From NCBI GenBank assembly GCA_964446745.1, contig CAYURR010000047.1:1-16860 (forward strand): 16,860 nt of DNA, in the 5' to 3' direction. A program made the position numbers and the translations under genes. The notes below the pieces were generated by a model, which worked only from the letters and a program-made list of their open reading frames with translations, was not told the origin of the DNA and made no database searches. Positions 7,680-15,951 of the stretch are shown in pieces; positions within the stretch are counted from its first letter, which is position 1; every line of letters begins with the position of its first letter. The DNA is from CAYURR01 sp964446745. Its GTDB lineage: Bacteria > Bacillota > Clostridia > Lachnospirales > WQUN01.

Positions 7680-8828
7680 CTATAGTCCGAACGCCATACG
7701 ATCCGTGTCCACAAGCTTAAAATGCGTGGTTAATACATAGCACTCGCTAGGCCTCTTTTCATCGAAATGGCCATATGTGGTCACAACGAATGTTTCGCTG
7801 TCCGTACACACGACCCCCGCATAACCGCAGTCCCCGCCGCGCCCATACGCACGGCTGTAATCCTCCGCGAGGCGGATCGTGTAATCCCCTTCCGAACCGT
7901 TTCGCAAATCATCATAGCTGCCGACCCAGCCTATGAAGTTCCCGGCCATCCACTTGGTATCGTCATACGGGTTTCGGATTATATCGCGGTATGTAATCAC
8001 GAGCCTGCTCTGATCCTTGTTGTAGCAGGCCTTGTGCCTCTCACCCCTGAGTACGCGCGGCAACTCACGAGGCCTTGTCCATGTCTCGCCCTCGTCTGAC
8101 GAAAAAGCGATCATCCCGTTATGGCACTTCTTTTCCGCACGCGACAGCAACGCAAGCTCGTTTCCGTCCGGCGAGCGTAATATCTCTATCTCACAAAGCT
8201 CTGCTGCCTTTTCGATCTCGTCATGCTCGGCCAGTAAACGCTCGGGTTTTGACCATTGCTCATTCCCGTTTTCATCAAATGTCAGTATCGTCTTCCAGTT
8301 ATTGAACTGTGGGTCGTGGAATACAGCCATCCAGCGCTCTTGGCCTTCCTTTTCCTTGAGCTTTGTCAGGCTTGAATGCGCCACGATCGTACGCAATCCC
8401 ACATCGTCATAAAAGCCCTTGAGCTCCGTAAAGCTCTCGCTGTTGTCATACGACCATGCTGTGCGAAAACCGCCGTTATCATACGGGTTACCGCTCACGA
8501 GCAGCACGCGCATAGGTTGTTTCACCGAATCAATCCGGTACACTGTGGGAGTTTCCATGCTCGTCTTGAAGCTTTCGGGTAACGGTAAGCGCTTTGACCA
8601 TGTCTTACCCTCGTCGTCGCTGGTCTTGAATATGATCTCTCCCCTGCCATGCCCCTTCGGATATAATGTACATATCCTGCCGCTGTCGAGTAAAATGCTG
8701 TCCGGGTGCCCGAGATATACCCCTTCCTCCCTGTCCGTGATCGAATGGAACGCGTCGATATGCGATATGTCGACATTGGGTATGTGGCTGCGGTAGATGT
8801 AGTCGTAGGTGGTGAAGTCGTTGTTCAT
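7680..8828 (-). CDS. Sialidase-superfamily (BNR/Asp-box) glycosidase-like protein
   Basis: This 382-residue protein is predicted to be a six-bladed beta-propeller of the sialidase superfamily. Two perfect Asp boxes of the form S-x-D-x-G-x-T-W are seen at residues 70-77 and 243-250, and a decayed one at 126-133. The usual FRIP arginine motif near the N-terminus is not evident; the matching place reads YLGHPDS. Arginines that may serve the triad occur at 218 and 230, after the glutamate-rich ELCEIEI. It has no signal peptide, so it would work inside the cell on imported sugars. It starts at an ATG with AAAGGAGG about 6 bases upstream and has its own promoter. The adjacent NanA-like aldolase supports sialic-acid-type chemistry, but true exo-sialidase activity is not assured. 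Confidence 0.75.
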   Translation of the reverse strand: MNNDFTTYDYIYRSHIPNVDISHIDAFHSITDREEGVYLGHPDSILLDSGRICTLYPKGHGRGEIIFKTSDDEGKTWSKRLPLPESFKTSMETPTVYRIDSVKQPMRVLLVSGNPYDNGGFRTAWSYDNSESFTELKGFYDDVGLRTIVAHSSLTKLKEKEGQERWMAVFHDPQFNNWKTILTFDENGNEQWSKPERLLAEHDEIEKAAELCEIEILRSPDGNELALLSRAEKKCHNGMIAFSSDEGETWTRPRELPRVLRGERHKACYNKDQSRLVITYRDIIRNPYDDTKWMAGNFIGWVGSYDDLRNGSEGDYTIRLAEDYSRAYGRGGDCGYAGVVCTDSETFVVTTYGHFDEKRPSECYVLTTHFKLVDTDRMAFGL

Positions 8829-8871
8829 AACGTCCTCCTTTAGGGATGTTTTACCGATATATTTGGCATTT

Positions 8872-8900
8872 AGTATACTTCACATCTTGGATTCTTTCAA
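8872..8900 (-). promoter_or_regulatory. Sigma-A-type promoter for the sialidase/aldolase operon
   Basis: TTGAAA (8900-8895) and TATACT (8877-8872) are separated by exactly 17 bases on the minus strand, five of six matches in each box, 43 bp ahead of the sialidase-like ATG. This is the best promoter in the window. Confidence 0.7.
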
Positions 8901-8918
8901 ACGATATGCGCAACATAA

Positions 8919-9057
8919 AAAGCAGGAGCCGTAGCAAAACAAAACATATACCACGGATTGGCACGGACAAACCTCTTTTCAAGGTGTTATCCGTGTTAAT
9001 CCGTAAAATCCGCGTAAATTCGTGGTATTGTTTTGCTTTTGCCACAACCCCTGCTTT
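8919..9057. repeat. Foldback repeat of about 139 bp with internal 10-bp units
   Basis: Nested arms face each other: AAAGCAGG (8919-8926) with CCTGCTTT (9050-9057), AGCAAAAC (8933-8940) with GTTTTGCT (9030-9037), and ATACCACG (8948-8955) with CGTGGTAT (9021-9028). Inside the right arm, units like ATCCGTG recur about every 10-11 bp (four copies, 8989-9024), and two inverted copies are in the left arm. Together they make a long cruciform or RNA hairpin in the gap between the sulfatase stop and the sialidase promoter. It may end sulfatase transcription, or be a dispersed non-coding element; similar ATCCGTG-type intergenic repeats occur in varied bacterial genomes. Confidence 0.7.
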
Positions 9058-9068
9058 AGTGAACTGTT

Positions 9069-10424
9069 TTATATATTCGGAACCGAAAACACATCTCCTG
9101 TTTCGTCTACCCAATTGCGCACCATCGTGTTCAACTCCACGAGTTTTTCTCGATATCGCGTATTATGTGCCAAATTCACGAGCTCGTATGGATCCTCGTT
9201 CAGGTTGAACATCAACCATGGCATATTTTCAAAGCAGACATATTTATACCCGTCATCCGTAACCACGCCGCGCCACGGCTTGTCTATAGAGTCATAGTGC
9301 CCTGTAGGAATTACCGATTGTATAAAGGCGCTTTTTGGAATGGGCTTGGGCTCCCTATCCTTGAGCCGATAGAAGGAATAGTCCGTGCCCTCCATCCATT
9401 CCGGCGGCTCGATGCCGCATAGCCCTAAAGTTGTGGGTGCGATATCCACATGGTTTACTGGCACACGAGAAATCACTCCGCAGCCGCGCTGTTCATAATA
9501 CATGGGCTTTTCACCTGATATGATAAACGGTATACGTATAGCTTCCTCATACGGCGACGTCTTTCTGAACTGCCCATGGCTGCCGTGCATGTCTCCGTGA
9601 TCGCTGAAAAATATGATATGCGTGTTAAACGAAAGGCCGTTTTTGTCGAGCGCTCCCATGATACGTCCCACATTGCGGTCGAGGTTTTCAATCATCGCAT
9701 AATATCCGGCGAGATCGCGCCGAGCCTCGGTCGTTACGCGCTCGATATCGGGCACATTCGCGCGCAGCCGGACTGTACCGGGGTTGTGCCTGGCCATATC
9801 CTGCTCCGGGGCTATATATGGATCATGCGGCGGTTGAACGGACAATACCGCAAAGAACGGATTGCCGCCATCCCCCTCCGAAGCTTTTTGATCGATATAG
9901 TCGATCATCATATCTGTGAGCATATCCGTCTCGTAGCCGGGCAGCCGGTGGTGAAAGGCGTTGTCACCCTCCCAGCCGTGAACAAAACAATCCCACTGGC
10001 TGTTATTGTTCTCAAATCCTACCCAGTGCTTAAAACCACCACGTCGTTCGGGCGGTATGATGTGATATGCCGCACGGCCTTCCCGCTCTTGAAAGCCGTC
10101 CAGATGCCATTTGCCTATATAGCAGGTGTCATATCCGTTATCGTTAAACACGTTGGCTATGGTCGGCTGGTTGGGATTTAATTGTTTCTCATGTCCCGGC
10201 ACGCATTTGTGAGGATATATTCCGGTCAACATAGAACCCCTGAATGGGCAGCACAGCGGAAATCCCGATACCGCATGTTCAAAGTTTAACCCCGTAGCCG
10301 CGAGGCGGTCGATATTCGGCGTGAACACATTGGGATCGCCGTTTGTACCTAAAGCCATTGCGCGCTGCTGATCGGACAAAATCCATATCACATTGGGCTG
10401 TTTATGCTCCATTTCAATACTCAT
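9069..10424 (-). CDS. Formylglycine-dependent sulfatase (type I, cysteine type)
   Basis: This 451-residue protein belongs to the alkaline-phosphatase-like sulfatase family and would remove sulfate esters. The modification motif is C58-C-P-F-R62 followed by T67-G68, so C58 would become formylglycine. Metal and active-site residues are seen at D18-Q19 in ILSDQQR, K105/H107 in GKWH, H200 in PPHDPY, D275-H276 in SDHGD, and K288. No signal peptide is present, so it acts in the cytoplasm, probably on imported oligosaccharides. No maturase gene is in the window and one is needed elsewhere. The start is either ATG 10424, overlapping the carB stop by 11 bases, or ATG 10412 just after it. Neither has a strong ribosome binding site, which points to coupled translation. 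Being tied to carB is odd for this enzyme; its pathway neighbours lie across the foldback repeat. Confidence 0.88.
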   Translation of the reverse strand: MSIEMEHKQPNVIWILSDQQRAMALGTNGDPNVFTPNIDRLAATGLNFEHAVSGFPLCCPFRGSMLTGIYPHKCVPGHEKQLNPNQPTIANVFNDNGYDTCYIGKWHLDGFQEREGRAAYHIIPPERRGGFKHWVGFENNNSQWDCFVHGWEGDNAFHHRLPGYETDMLTDMMIDYIDQKASEGDGGNPFFAVLSVQPPHDPYIAPEQDMARHNPGTVRLRANVPDIERVTTEARRDLAGYYAMIENLDRNVGRIMGALDKNGLSFNTHIIFFSDHGDMHGSHGQFRKTSPYEEAIRIPFIISGEKPMYYEQRGCGVISRVPVNHVDIAPTTLGLCGIEPPEWMEGTDYSFYRLKDREPKPIPKSAFIQSVIPTGHYDSIDKPWRGVVTDDGYKYVCFENMPWLMFNLNEDPYELVNLAHNTRYREKLVELNTMVRNWVDETGDVFSVPNI

Positions 10425-13400
10425 CTACAGTGCAGATCTCTTCTGCTGTCAGGCTGTCCCCCGATATTGCTAACAGTGCATCGGTATAGGCCTTGACCGT
10501 ATCGCAGCAGGTAAACAGCGGTACCTTGTATTGTACGGCTGCCGAACGTATACGAAAGCCTTTCTTTGAGATATCGCGTCCCGAGGTCGGGATATTTACG
10601 ATAAACGCGTAGGTCTGATCCCTGATAAGCGATGAGAGACCGGCCTGTTGTTCATAAACAACCGTGTGCACATCCACACCCTTGTTGCGGTAGTACTCGG
10701 CTGTACCGTCCGTCGCGTCGAGCTCGTAACCCATTTCCGCGAGACGCTGTATGGTCGGCAGCAACTCCTCGCGGTTGCGCTCCCTCACAGACAGCAGCAC
10801 CTTACCGGTCTTCGCAAAGGTATAGCCCGCGGCCTTCATGGCTTTATACAGTGCTATCGGATATGTCTTTGCTATACCGAGTACCTCGCCGGTGGACTTC
10901 ATCTCCGGTGTCAATGCGGGGTCAACATCCAGCAGCTTCTGGAATGAGAACACAGGCGCCTTTACCGCTACGAGATCCTTATTAGGCAATAAACCTGTCG
11001 GCAAGCCTATTTCTGCGCACGCAACCTTCAGACTCTTGCCCAAGACTACGTTTACGGCGATATCGACCATCGGCACCTTTGTGACCTTGCTCAATATCGG
11101 GACCGTTCTCGACGCCCTCGGGTTCACCTCAAGCACGAAGACCTCGTCGTTCTCGACTACGAACTGTATGTTCATCAGGCCCTTTACCTGAACCGCGCGA
11201 GCAATCTTTTCCGTATATGCGACGAGCTTTTCTATGACTGCAGCGGATAATGATTGCGTCGGATACACCGTGATACTGTCACCTGAGTGTACGCCCGCAT
11301 GCTCAATGTGCTCGATGATGCCCGGTATCAATATGTCTTTGCCATCCGAAACCGCATCGACCTCAACCTCTTTGCCGTTGATGTATTTGTCAACGAGTAT
11401 GCTCATGTTGTCATTTTCCAGCAGCGCATCTGAGATATAGCTCAGCAACTGTTCCTTAGAGTCAATGACCTGCATCGCGCGCCCGCCGATTACATACGAG
11501 GGTCGCACGAGCACGGGGTATCCGAGCTGCTCGGCTACATCGAGACCTTGCTTCACGGTCGATACCGCAAAGCCCTTCGGCCTCGGTATACCAAGCTCCT
11601 GCAGCAGTATCTCGAAACGCTCTCTATTCTCGGCAACGTCTATCGAGTGTACCGAGGTGCCCATGATATGCACGCCGCGCTCAAAAAGCTTGGGTGTAAG
11701 GTTAATAGCGGTCTGTCCGCCAAACTGTACGATAACGCCCTTGGGTTCTTCCTTCTGGATTACATTGATGACATCCTCGATATACAGCGGCACGAAATAC
11801 AACTTGTCTGCGGTATCAAAATCTGTGCTCACGGTCTCGGGGTTGTTATTGATTATAACGGATTCGTATCCGGCCTTTTGTATAGCCCATGCCGCATGCA
11901 CAGAGCAATAGTCAAATTCGATACCCTGCCCTATCCGGATTGGTCCGGAGCCGATGACAACGATCTTCGGCTTATCGCTGCGCACACTCTCGTCCTCTTT
12001 GTCAAAGGTCGAGTAGAAATAGTCTACGGGCTTTGCATCGCTGTCTTGGGAGTCCGATGTGATATACTCGCGTGCGGGATAATATTCCGCTGCGCAAGTG
12101 TCTACGCGCTTGTAAACCGAATACAGCCCATGCGCACGGCGTATCGCATCGATCACAAAGAACGGCTTCTTTGTGAGTTCTACGATCTCTGTGTCCGTGA
12201 AGCCCGTCTCCTCTGCCTGCAGCAGCAACACCGCATCCAGTTCCTCGGACTGCAGCGCGCGCTCGAGCTCGATGATCTTGTTTATACGCATCAAGAACCA
12301 CGGATCTATACCCGTCATCGCATGTATTGTATCCACGCTTGCATTCTTACGTAGGGCCTCCGCTACCACAAATATACGGTCATCGTTACATACCTTGAGC
12401 TGTGCGATCAATTCGCTCAGCGTCATCTTCATCAGATCCGCACGACGCAGCCCCGCATGCTTACCCTCGAGTGATATTACGGCCTTTAATAGCGCGCTCT
12501 CGAAGTTACGGTCGATACTCATGACCTCGCCCGTGGCCTTCATCTGCGAGCCGAGGCTTCTGTCAGCATATGAGAATTTATCAAATGGGAACTTCGGTAT
12601 CTTTACAACAACATAGTCGATAGCGGGTTCGAATGCGGCCTTGATACCCGGCTGTGCGTAGTTCGGTATCTCGTGCAGATCCAAGCCGATCGCGATCTTG
12701 GTTGTGACCTTTGCGATTGGATATCCCGTAGCCTTGCTCGCGAGTGCCGACGAACGACTGACCCTGGGGTTAACCTCTATGACCACATATTCCTTCGACT
12801 TCGGGTTCAACGCAAATTGAATATTACATCCGCCCGCGATCTTTAATGCCCTGATAATCTTTATCGCTGCGGCTTTCATCATGTCGCATTCATCGGCACG
12901 CAGGGTCTGACATGGAGCGACGACGATCGAGTCACCTGTATGCACACCAACCGGATCTACGTTTTCCATGTTACAGATAACGATACATGTATCGTTGCCG
13001 TCGCGCATGACCTCGTATTCGATTTCCTTCCAGCCTGCAACGCTACGTTCGATCAGTGCCTGATGTATGCGGCTGCTCATAAGACCCTTTGTGAGTATGT
13101 CCTTGAGCTCCTCTGTATTTGTAGCGAAGCCGCCGCCCGTGCCGCCGAGCGTATACGCCGGTCTTACGATCAGCGGATATCCCGTCTTCTCCGCGAAAGC
13201 GATGCCCTCCTCGACCGTTTCGACGATCGCGCTGTCCGGGATAGGCTCGTTGATCTCCTGCATCAGGCTCTTGAACAGCAGTCTATCCTCGGCCTTCTTT
13301 ATCGCGTCGAGCTTTGTGCCCAACAGCTCGACACCATACTCATCCAATACGCCCTTGTCGGACAGCTCTACGGCCATGTTGAGGCCGGTCTGACCACCGA

Positions 13401-13668
13401 GGCCCGCGAGCAAGCCGTCCGGACGCTCCTTTTTGATGATCTCCGTAATTACATCAGCCGTCAATGGCTCTATGTACACCTTGTCTGCCATATCCGTATC
13501 GGTCATGATCGTCGCGGGATTGGAGTTGATCAATACGACCGATATCCCTTCCTCGCGCAACGCCTTACAGGCCTGTGTGCCTGCGTAGTCAAATTCTGCG
13601 GCCTGCCCGATGACGATCGGACCCGATCCGATTACGAGTACCTTTTTTATATGCTCAAATTTAGGCAT
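10414..13668 (-). CDS. carB: Carbamoyl phosphate synthase large subunit
   Basis: This 1084-residue enzyme makes carbamoyl phosphate from bicarbonate, ammonia and two ATP for arginine and pyrimidine synthesis. It has the usual duplicated layout. The first half opens with VLVIGSGPIVIGQAAEFDYAG and has an ATP-grasp with RPAYTLGGTGGG near 169-180. The oligomerisation region is around 405-545, and the second half opens with VVIGSGPIRIGQGIEFDY near 570. The C-terminal MGS-like allosteric domain occupies about the last 140 residues. Length is normal and both ATP-grasp sites look complete. I chose ATG 13668 because GGGGGTG lies 6 bases upstream and the product begins MPKFEHIKKV as is typical. The start region overlaps the carA stop. 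Because the partner CarA looks glutaminase-dead, this protein may take ammonia directly, through its own unimpaired active site. Confidence 0.96.
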   Translation of the reverse strand: MPKFEHIKKVLVIGSGPIVIGQAAEFDYAGTQACKALREEGISVVLINSNPATIMTDTDMADKVYIEPLTADVITEIIKKERPDGLLAGLGGQTGLNMAVELSDKGVLDEYGVELLGTKLDAIKKAEDRLLFKSLMQEINEPIPDSAIVETVEEGIAFAEKTGYPLIVRPAYTLGGTGGGFATNTEELKDILTKGLMSSRIHQALIERSVAGWKEIEYEVMRDGNDTCIVICNMENVDPVGVHTGDSIVVAPCQTLRADECDMMKAAAIKIIRALKIAGGCNIQFALNPKSKEYVVIEVNPRVSRSSALASKATGYPIAKVTTKIAIGLDLHEIPNYAQPGIKAAFEPAIDYVVVKIPKFPFDKFSYADRSLGSQMKATGEVMSIDRNFESALLKAVISLEGKHAGLRRADLMKMTLSELIAQLKVCNDDRIFVVAEALRKNASVDTIHAMTGIDPWFLMRINKIIELERALQSEELDAVLLLQAEETGFTDTEIVELTKKPFFVIDAIRRAHGLYSVYKRVDTCAAEYYPAREYITSDSQDSDAKPVDYFYSTFDKEDESVRSDKPKIVVIGSGPIRIGQGIEFDYCSVHAAWAIQKAGYESVIINNNPETVSTDFDTADKLYFVPLYIEDVINVIQKEEPKGVIVQFGGQTAINLTPKLFERGVHIMGTSVHSIDVAENRERFEILLQELGIPRPKGFAVSTVKQGLDVAEQLGYPVLVRPSYVIGGRAMQVIDSKEQLLSYISDALLENDNMSILVDKYINGKEVEVDAVSDGKDILIPGIIEHIEHAGVHSGDSITVYPTQSLSAAVIEKLVAYTEKIARAVQVKGLMNIQFVVENDEVFVLEVNPRASRTVPILSKVTKVPMVDIAVNVVLGKSLKVACAEIGLPTGLLPNKDLVAVKAPVFSFQKLLDVDPALTPEMKSTGEVLGIAKTYPIALYKAMKAAGYTFAKTGKVLLSVRERNREELLPTIQRLAEMGYELDATDGTAEYYRNKGVDVHTVVYEQQAGLSSLIRDQTYAFIVNIPTSGRDISKKGFRIRSAAVQYKVPLFTCCDTVKAYTDALLAISGDSLTAEEICTVDEY

Positions 13669-14668
13669 TTGCATCACCCCCGTTGAATAAGCGACCCTTA
13701 ATATTAGTACAATCCTTTAACATAAAGCCCGCCACCGTGTTGTCATTGATATTTATATGTGTGCATATCAAAGCATCCGGTAATGCATCAGTAGGTATCG
13801 CATACCCCATAGAGTAATCCGCCATGAATACCTTACCCGTCTGCTTGTCCATCACGGGGTAGTTTGTACCCCTATAACCGTTTGCGAGGCGTACGGGCTT
13901 TACCGCTTCGCTATTGCTCGCAGCCATCGCAAGCAACAGCGCACCGAGACCCGTTGCCGTGAGCTGTGGGCTCGATGCTTGATTATCCGATGTCGTGGTA
14001 CGAACATATTCGACGAGGGACTTGATCGCATCTATCGTCTCAGTCAGCTTATCCATGCTGCCGCCTGCGTGACTGATATGTATAGCCTGGGGCTTTTTCT
14101 CGTTGAGTGTTTTTAGCAACACATCCGCTTTTACGGAATATGGTAATACCTCATCCGCGCACCCGTTGCTTGCCCCATAACTTAAACGTATCTCTCCGCC
14201 TACGCCATCGGTCGGCGCTTTGAAGTGCTTCTCAAGCAAATCCGTCGTCGGCTGTTCCGTTGTCAACAGACAGCGCAACGGCTTCGTGCTCTGCGTTATC
14301 TTGCGCGTGACAAAACGCGTATCCCCGTAGGACAAGCCGAATATCCCATATCGTTCAAACATCTTTGCGATAGTCTCAACGCACTCGAAATGGTTTGGGG
14401 CCTCGCTGTAATCCTTTACGATCATACCCATCGGCATCGTGCCTTTGTTGCTATCGAATTTCGCAATATCCTCTTTAGAAAACCCGTAATTGCCTATTAG
14501 TGGATAGGTCATATTGATGATCAGATTGCTGTTTACGGGATCGGTCAGAATATTTTCGTATCCGGCCATGTGCGTGCAAAAGCAGATCTCCCCGGCGCGT
14601 GTGCGCGTGTCGCCAAAGGCCTTTCCCTCTAGTACATCCCCATCCTCAAAAAGTAAATAGCCCTTCAT
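13661..14668 (-). CDS. carA: CarA-like carbamoyl phosphate synthase small subunit lacking glutaminase residues
   Basis: This 335-residue protein should be the glutaminase subunit. Residues 1-130 are a normal CarA N-terminal domain (GYENILTDP, TYPLIGNYG, GLSYGDTR). The C-terminal class I amidotransferase half is clearly homologous but stripped. The GxCxGHQ box is replaced by TATGLGALLLA (237-247), putting G240 where the nucleophile cysteine belongs. The GPGDP oxyanion segment has become AGGSM (201-205). HRGxNHPV has become YRGTNYPV. The protein ends about 12 residues past MLKDC, without the HPE segment that carries the catalytic His and Glu. No frameshift is needed to explain this, since alignment holds to the end in one frame. 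It probably serves as a structural or regulatory subunit. GGAGG stands about 11 bases ahead of the ATG; the gap from argD is 40 bp. Confidence 0.85.
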   Translation of the reverse strand: MKGYLLFEDGDVLEGKAFGDTRTRAGEICFCTHMAGYENILTDPVNSNLIINMTYPLIGNYGFSKEDIAKFDSNKGTMPMGMIVKDYSEAPNHFECVETIAKMFERYGIFGLSYGDTRFVTRKITQSTKPLRCLLTTEQPTTDLLEKHFKAPTDGVGGEIRLSYGASNGCADEVLPYSVKADVLLKTLNEKKPQAIHISHAGGSMDKLTETIDAIKSLVEYVRTTTSDNQASSPQLTATGLGALLLAMAASNSEAVKPVRLANGYRGTNYPVMDKQTGKVFMADYSMGYAIPTDALPDALICTHININDNTVAGFMLKDCTNIKGRLFNGGDANA

Positions 14669-14708
14669 TCGGTATCTGTTCCTCCAGTGTTTTTCTTAGA
14701 TTTGATCC

Positions 14709-15923
14709 TTACGCCAACGCCTTATCCAGTATTTCTATCATCATGTCGATGTGTTCCTTTTCGACTATCAGCGGCGGCACAAATCTGATGACATTACCGC
14801 CCGCTCCTACGAGCAGCAGCCCGTTCTCGATACAGGTATTTATGACATCGGCGGGAGCGGTATCGAGCTCTATGCCCTGTATAAGACCCACACCGCGCAA
14901 CGAGCGGATCACCGGGCGTTTTCTCGCAACCATGGTAAGCGCGTTTTTAAGGTATTTACCCATTTCGACCACATGTGCAAGCAAATTGTGTTGCGTGAGC
15001 TGATCCCAGACGACGTTGGCCGCTGCTGTTGCGAGTGGATTGCCGCCGAACGTGGACGCATGATCACCGGGCTCGAAGCCGTCTGCGAACGGAAGCTTCG
15101 CGAGCAAGCAACCAATCGGAACGCCGCCCGCAAGGCCCTTCGCAAGGCAGGCCACATCGGGCTCAATACCGAGCTGCTCATACCCAAACAATGTACCCGT
15201 ACGCCCAACACCGCATTGAATCTCATCGAAGATCAGCATGATATGCTTGTCATCGCAGAGCTTGCGGAGCTTTTTGGCGTATTCCTTGTCCATTGCCACG
15301 ATGCCGCCCTCACCCTGTATCGGCTCTGCGATGATAGCACAGGTCATGTCCGTCACAGCCTTTTCGAGCGCCTCGAAATCGTTATACTCTACATGTTTAA
15401 TACCCGGCACCATCGGGCTTAAACCCTTCTGGTACTTTTCCTGACCCGTAGCGGTGACCGCGCCAAATGTACGCCCATGGAACGAATTTTTCATCGATAT
15501 GATCTCAAACGGCGCATCCTGAATAACGTCCTCGTCCTGGGTTTCGGCTGCGTGCTTGCGTGCGTATTTGCGTGCGAGCTTTAGGCTACCCTCCACGGCC
15601 TCCGCCCCCGAGTTACAAAAAAAAACTTTATCAAAACAGCTATGCTCGGCCATTTTCTTTGATAAAGTTATCTGAGGGATATTGTAATATAGGTTAGAAA
15701 TATGAATGAACTGCTGTGCCTGCTCCGATATCGCCGAAAGCAACGCCGGATGACCATGACCGAGCGAATTGACCGCTATACCGGCTACAAAGTCCAGATA
15801 CTTCTTACCTTCCGTATCAAATACAAAGCAACCCTCCCCCTTCTCCAGTACCATCGGGAAACGGCTGTAGGTATTCATAATTGTCGTTCTGCCTTGCTCC
15901 GTTAATTGCCTAGTGTTTTGCAT
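14709..15923 (-). CDS. argD: Acetylornithine aminotransferase
   Basis: This 404-residue PLP enzyme of class III aminotransferases converts N-acetylglutamate semialdehyde to N-acetylornithine in arginine synthesis. Visible features are the phosphate-binding NSGAEA at 104-109, the PLP-ring aspartate D233 in FDEIQCGVGRTG, and the Schiff-base lysine K262 in LAKGLAGG. SFHGRTFG at 147-154 and GDHASTFGGNP near 286-296 are also typical. A short acidic insertion (about 126-137, with AETQDEDVIQD) is unusual but lies between domains. The ATG at 15923 has AAAGGATGG 5 bases upstream. It opens the argD-carA-carB run, the arginine-specific arrangement known in Firmicutes. The upstream Rpn gene ends only 28 bp away, so its promoter must lie inside or ahead of that gene. 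A related ornithine or GABA aminotransferase is less likely given the neighbours. Confidence 0.94.
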   Translation of the reverse strand: MQNTRQLTEQGRTTIMNTYSRFPMVLEKGEGCFVFDTEGKKYLDFVAGIAVNSLGHGHPALLSAISEQAQQFIHISNLYYNIPQITLSKKMAEHSCFDKVFFCNSGAEAVEGSLKLARKYARKHAAETQDEDVIQDAPFEIISMKNSFHGRTFGAVTATGQEKYQKGLSPMVPGIKHVEYNDFEALEKAVTDMTCAIIAEPIQGEGGIVAMDKEYAKKLRKLCDDKHIMLIFDEIQCGVGRTGTLFGYEQLGIEPDVACLAKGLAGGVPIGCLLAKLPFADGFEPGDHASTFGGNPLATAAANVVWDQLTQHNLLAHVVEMGKYLKNALTMVARKRPVIRSLRGVGLIQGIELDTAPADVINTCIENGLLLVGAGGNVIRFVPPLIVEKEHIDMMIEILDKALA

Positions 15924-15951
15924 AATACCATCCTTTCTTTTACACTCACCA

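Noticed and set aside
12940..13686. Long plus-strand open frame of 248 codons opposite carB
   Set aside because: It is the antisense shadow of a highly conserved gene, is rich in Arg, Asp and Cys with no domain, and has no ribosome binding site. The same applies to the plus-strand frames opposite argD (14751-15422) and the sulfatase (9576-10181).
13661..13760. A frameshift hiding the normal CarA tail
   Set aside because: The protein aligns with the CarA amidotransferase fold in one frame until LKDC, the residues are substituted at several separate sites, and carB begins within a few bases, leaving no room for the missing HPE tail.
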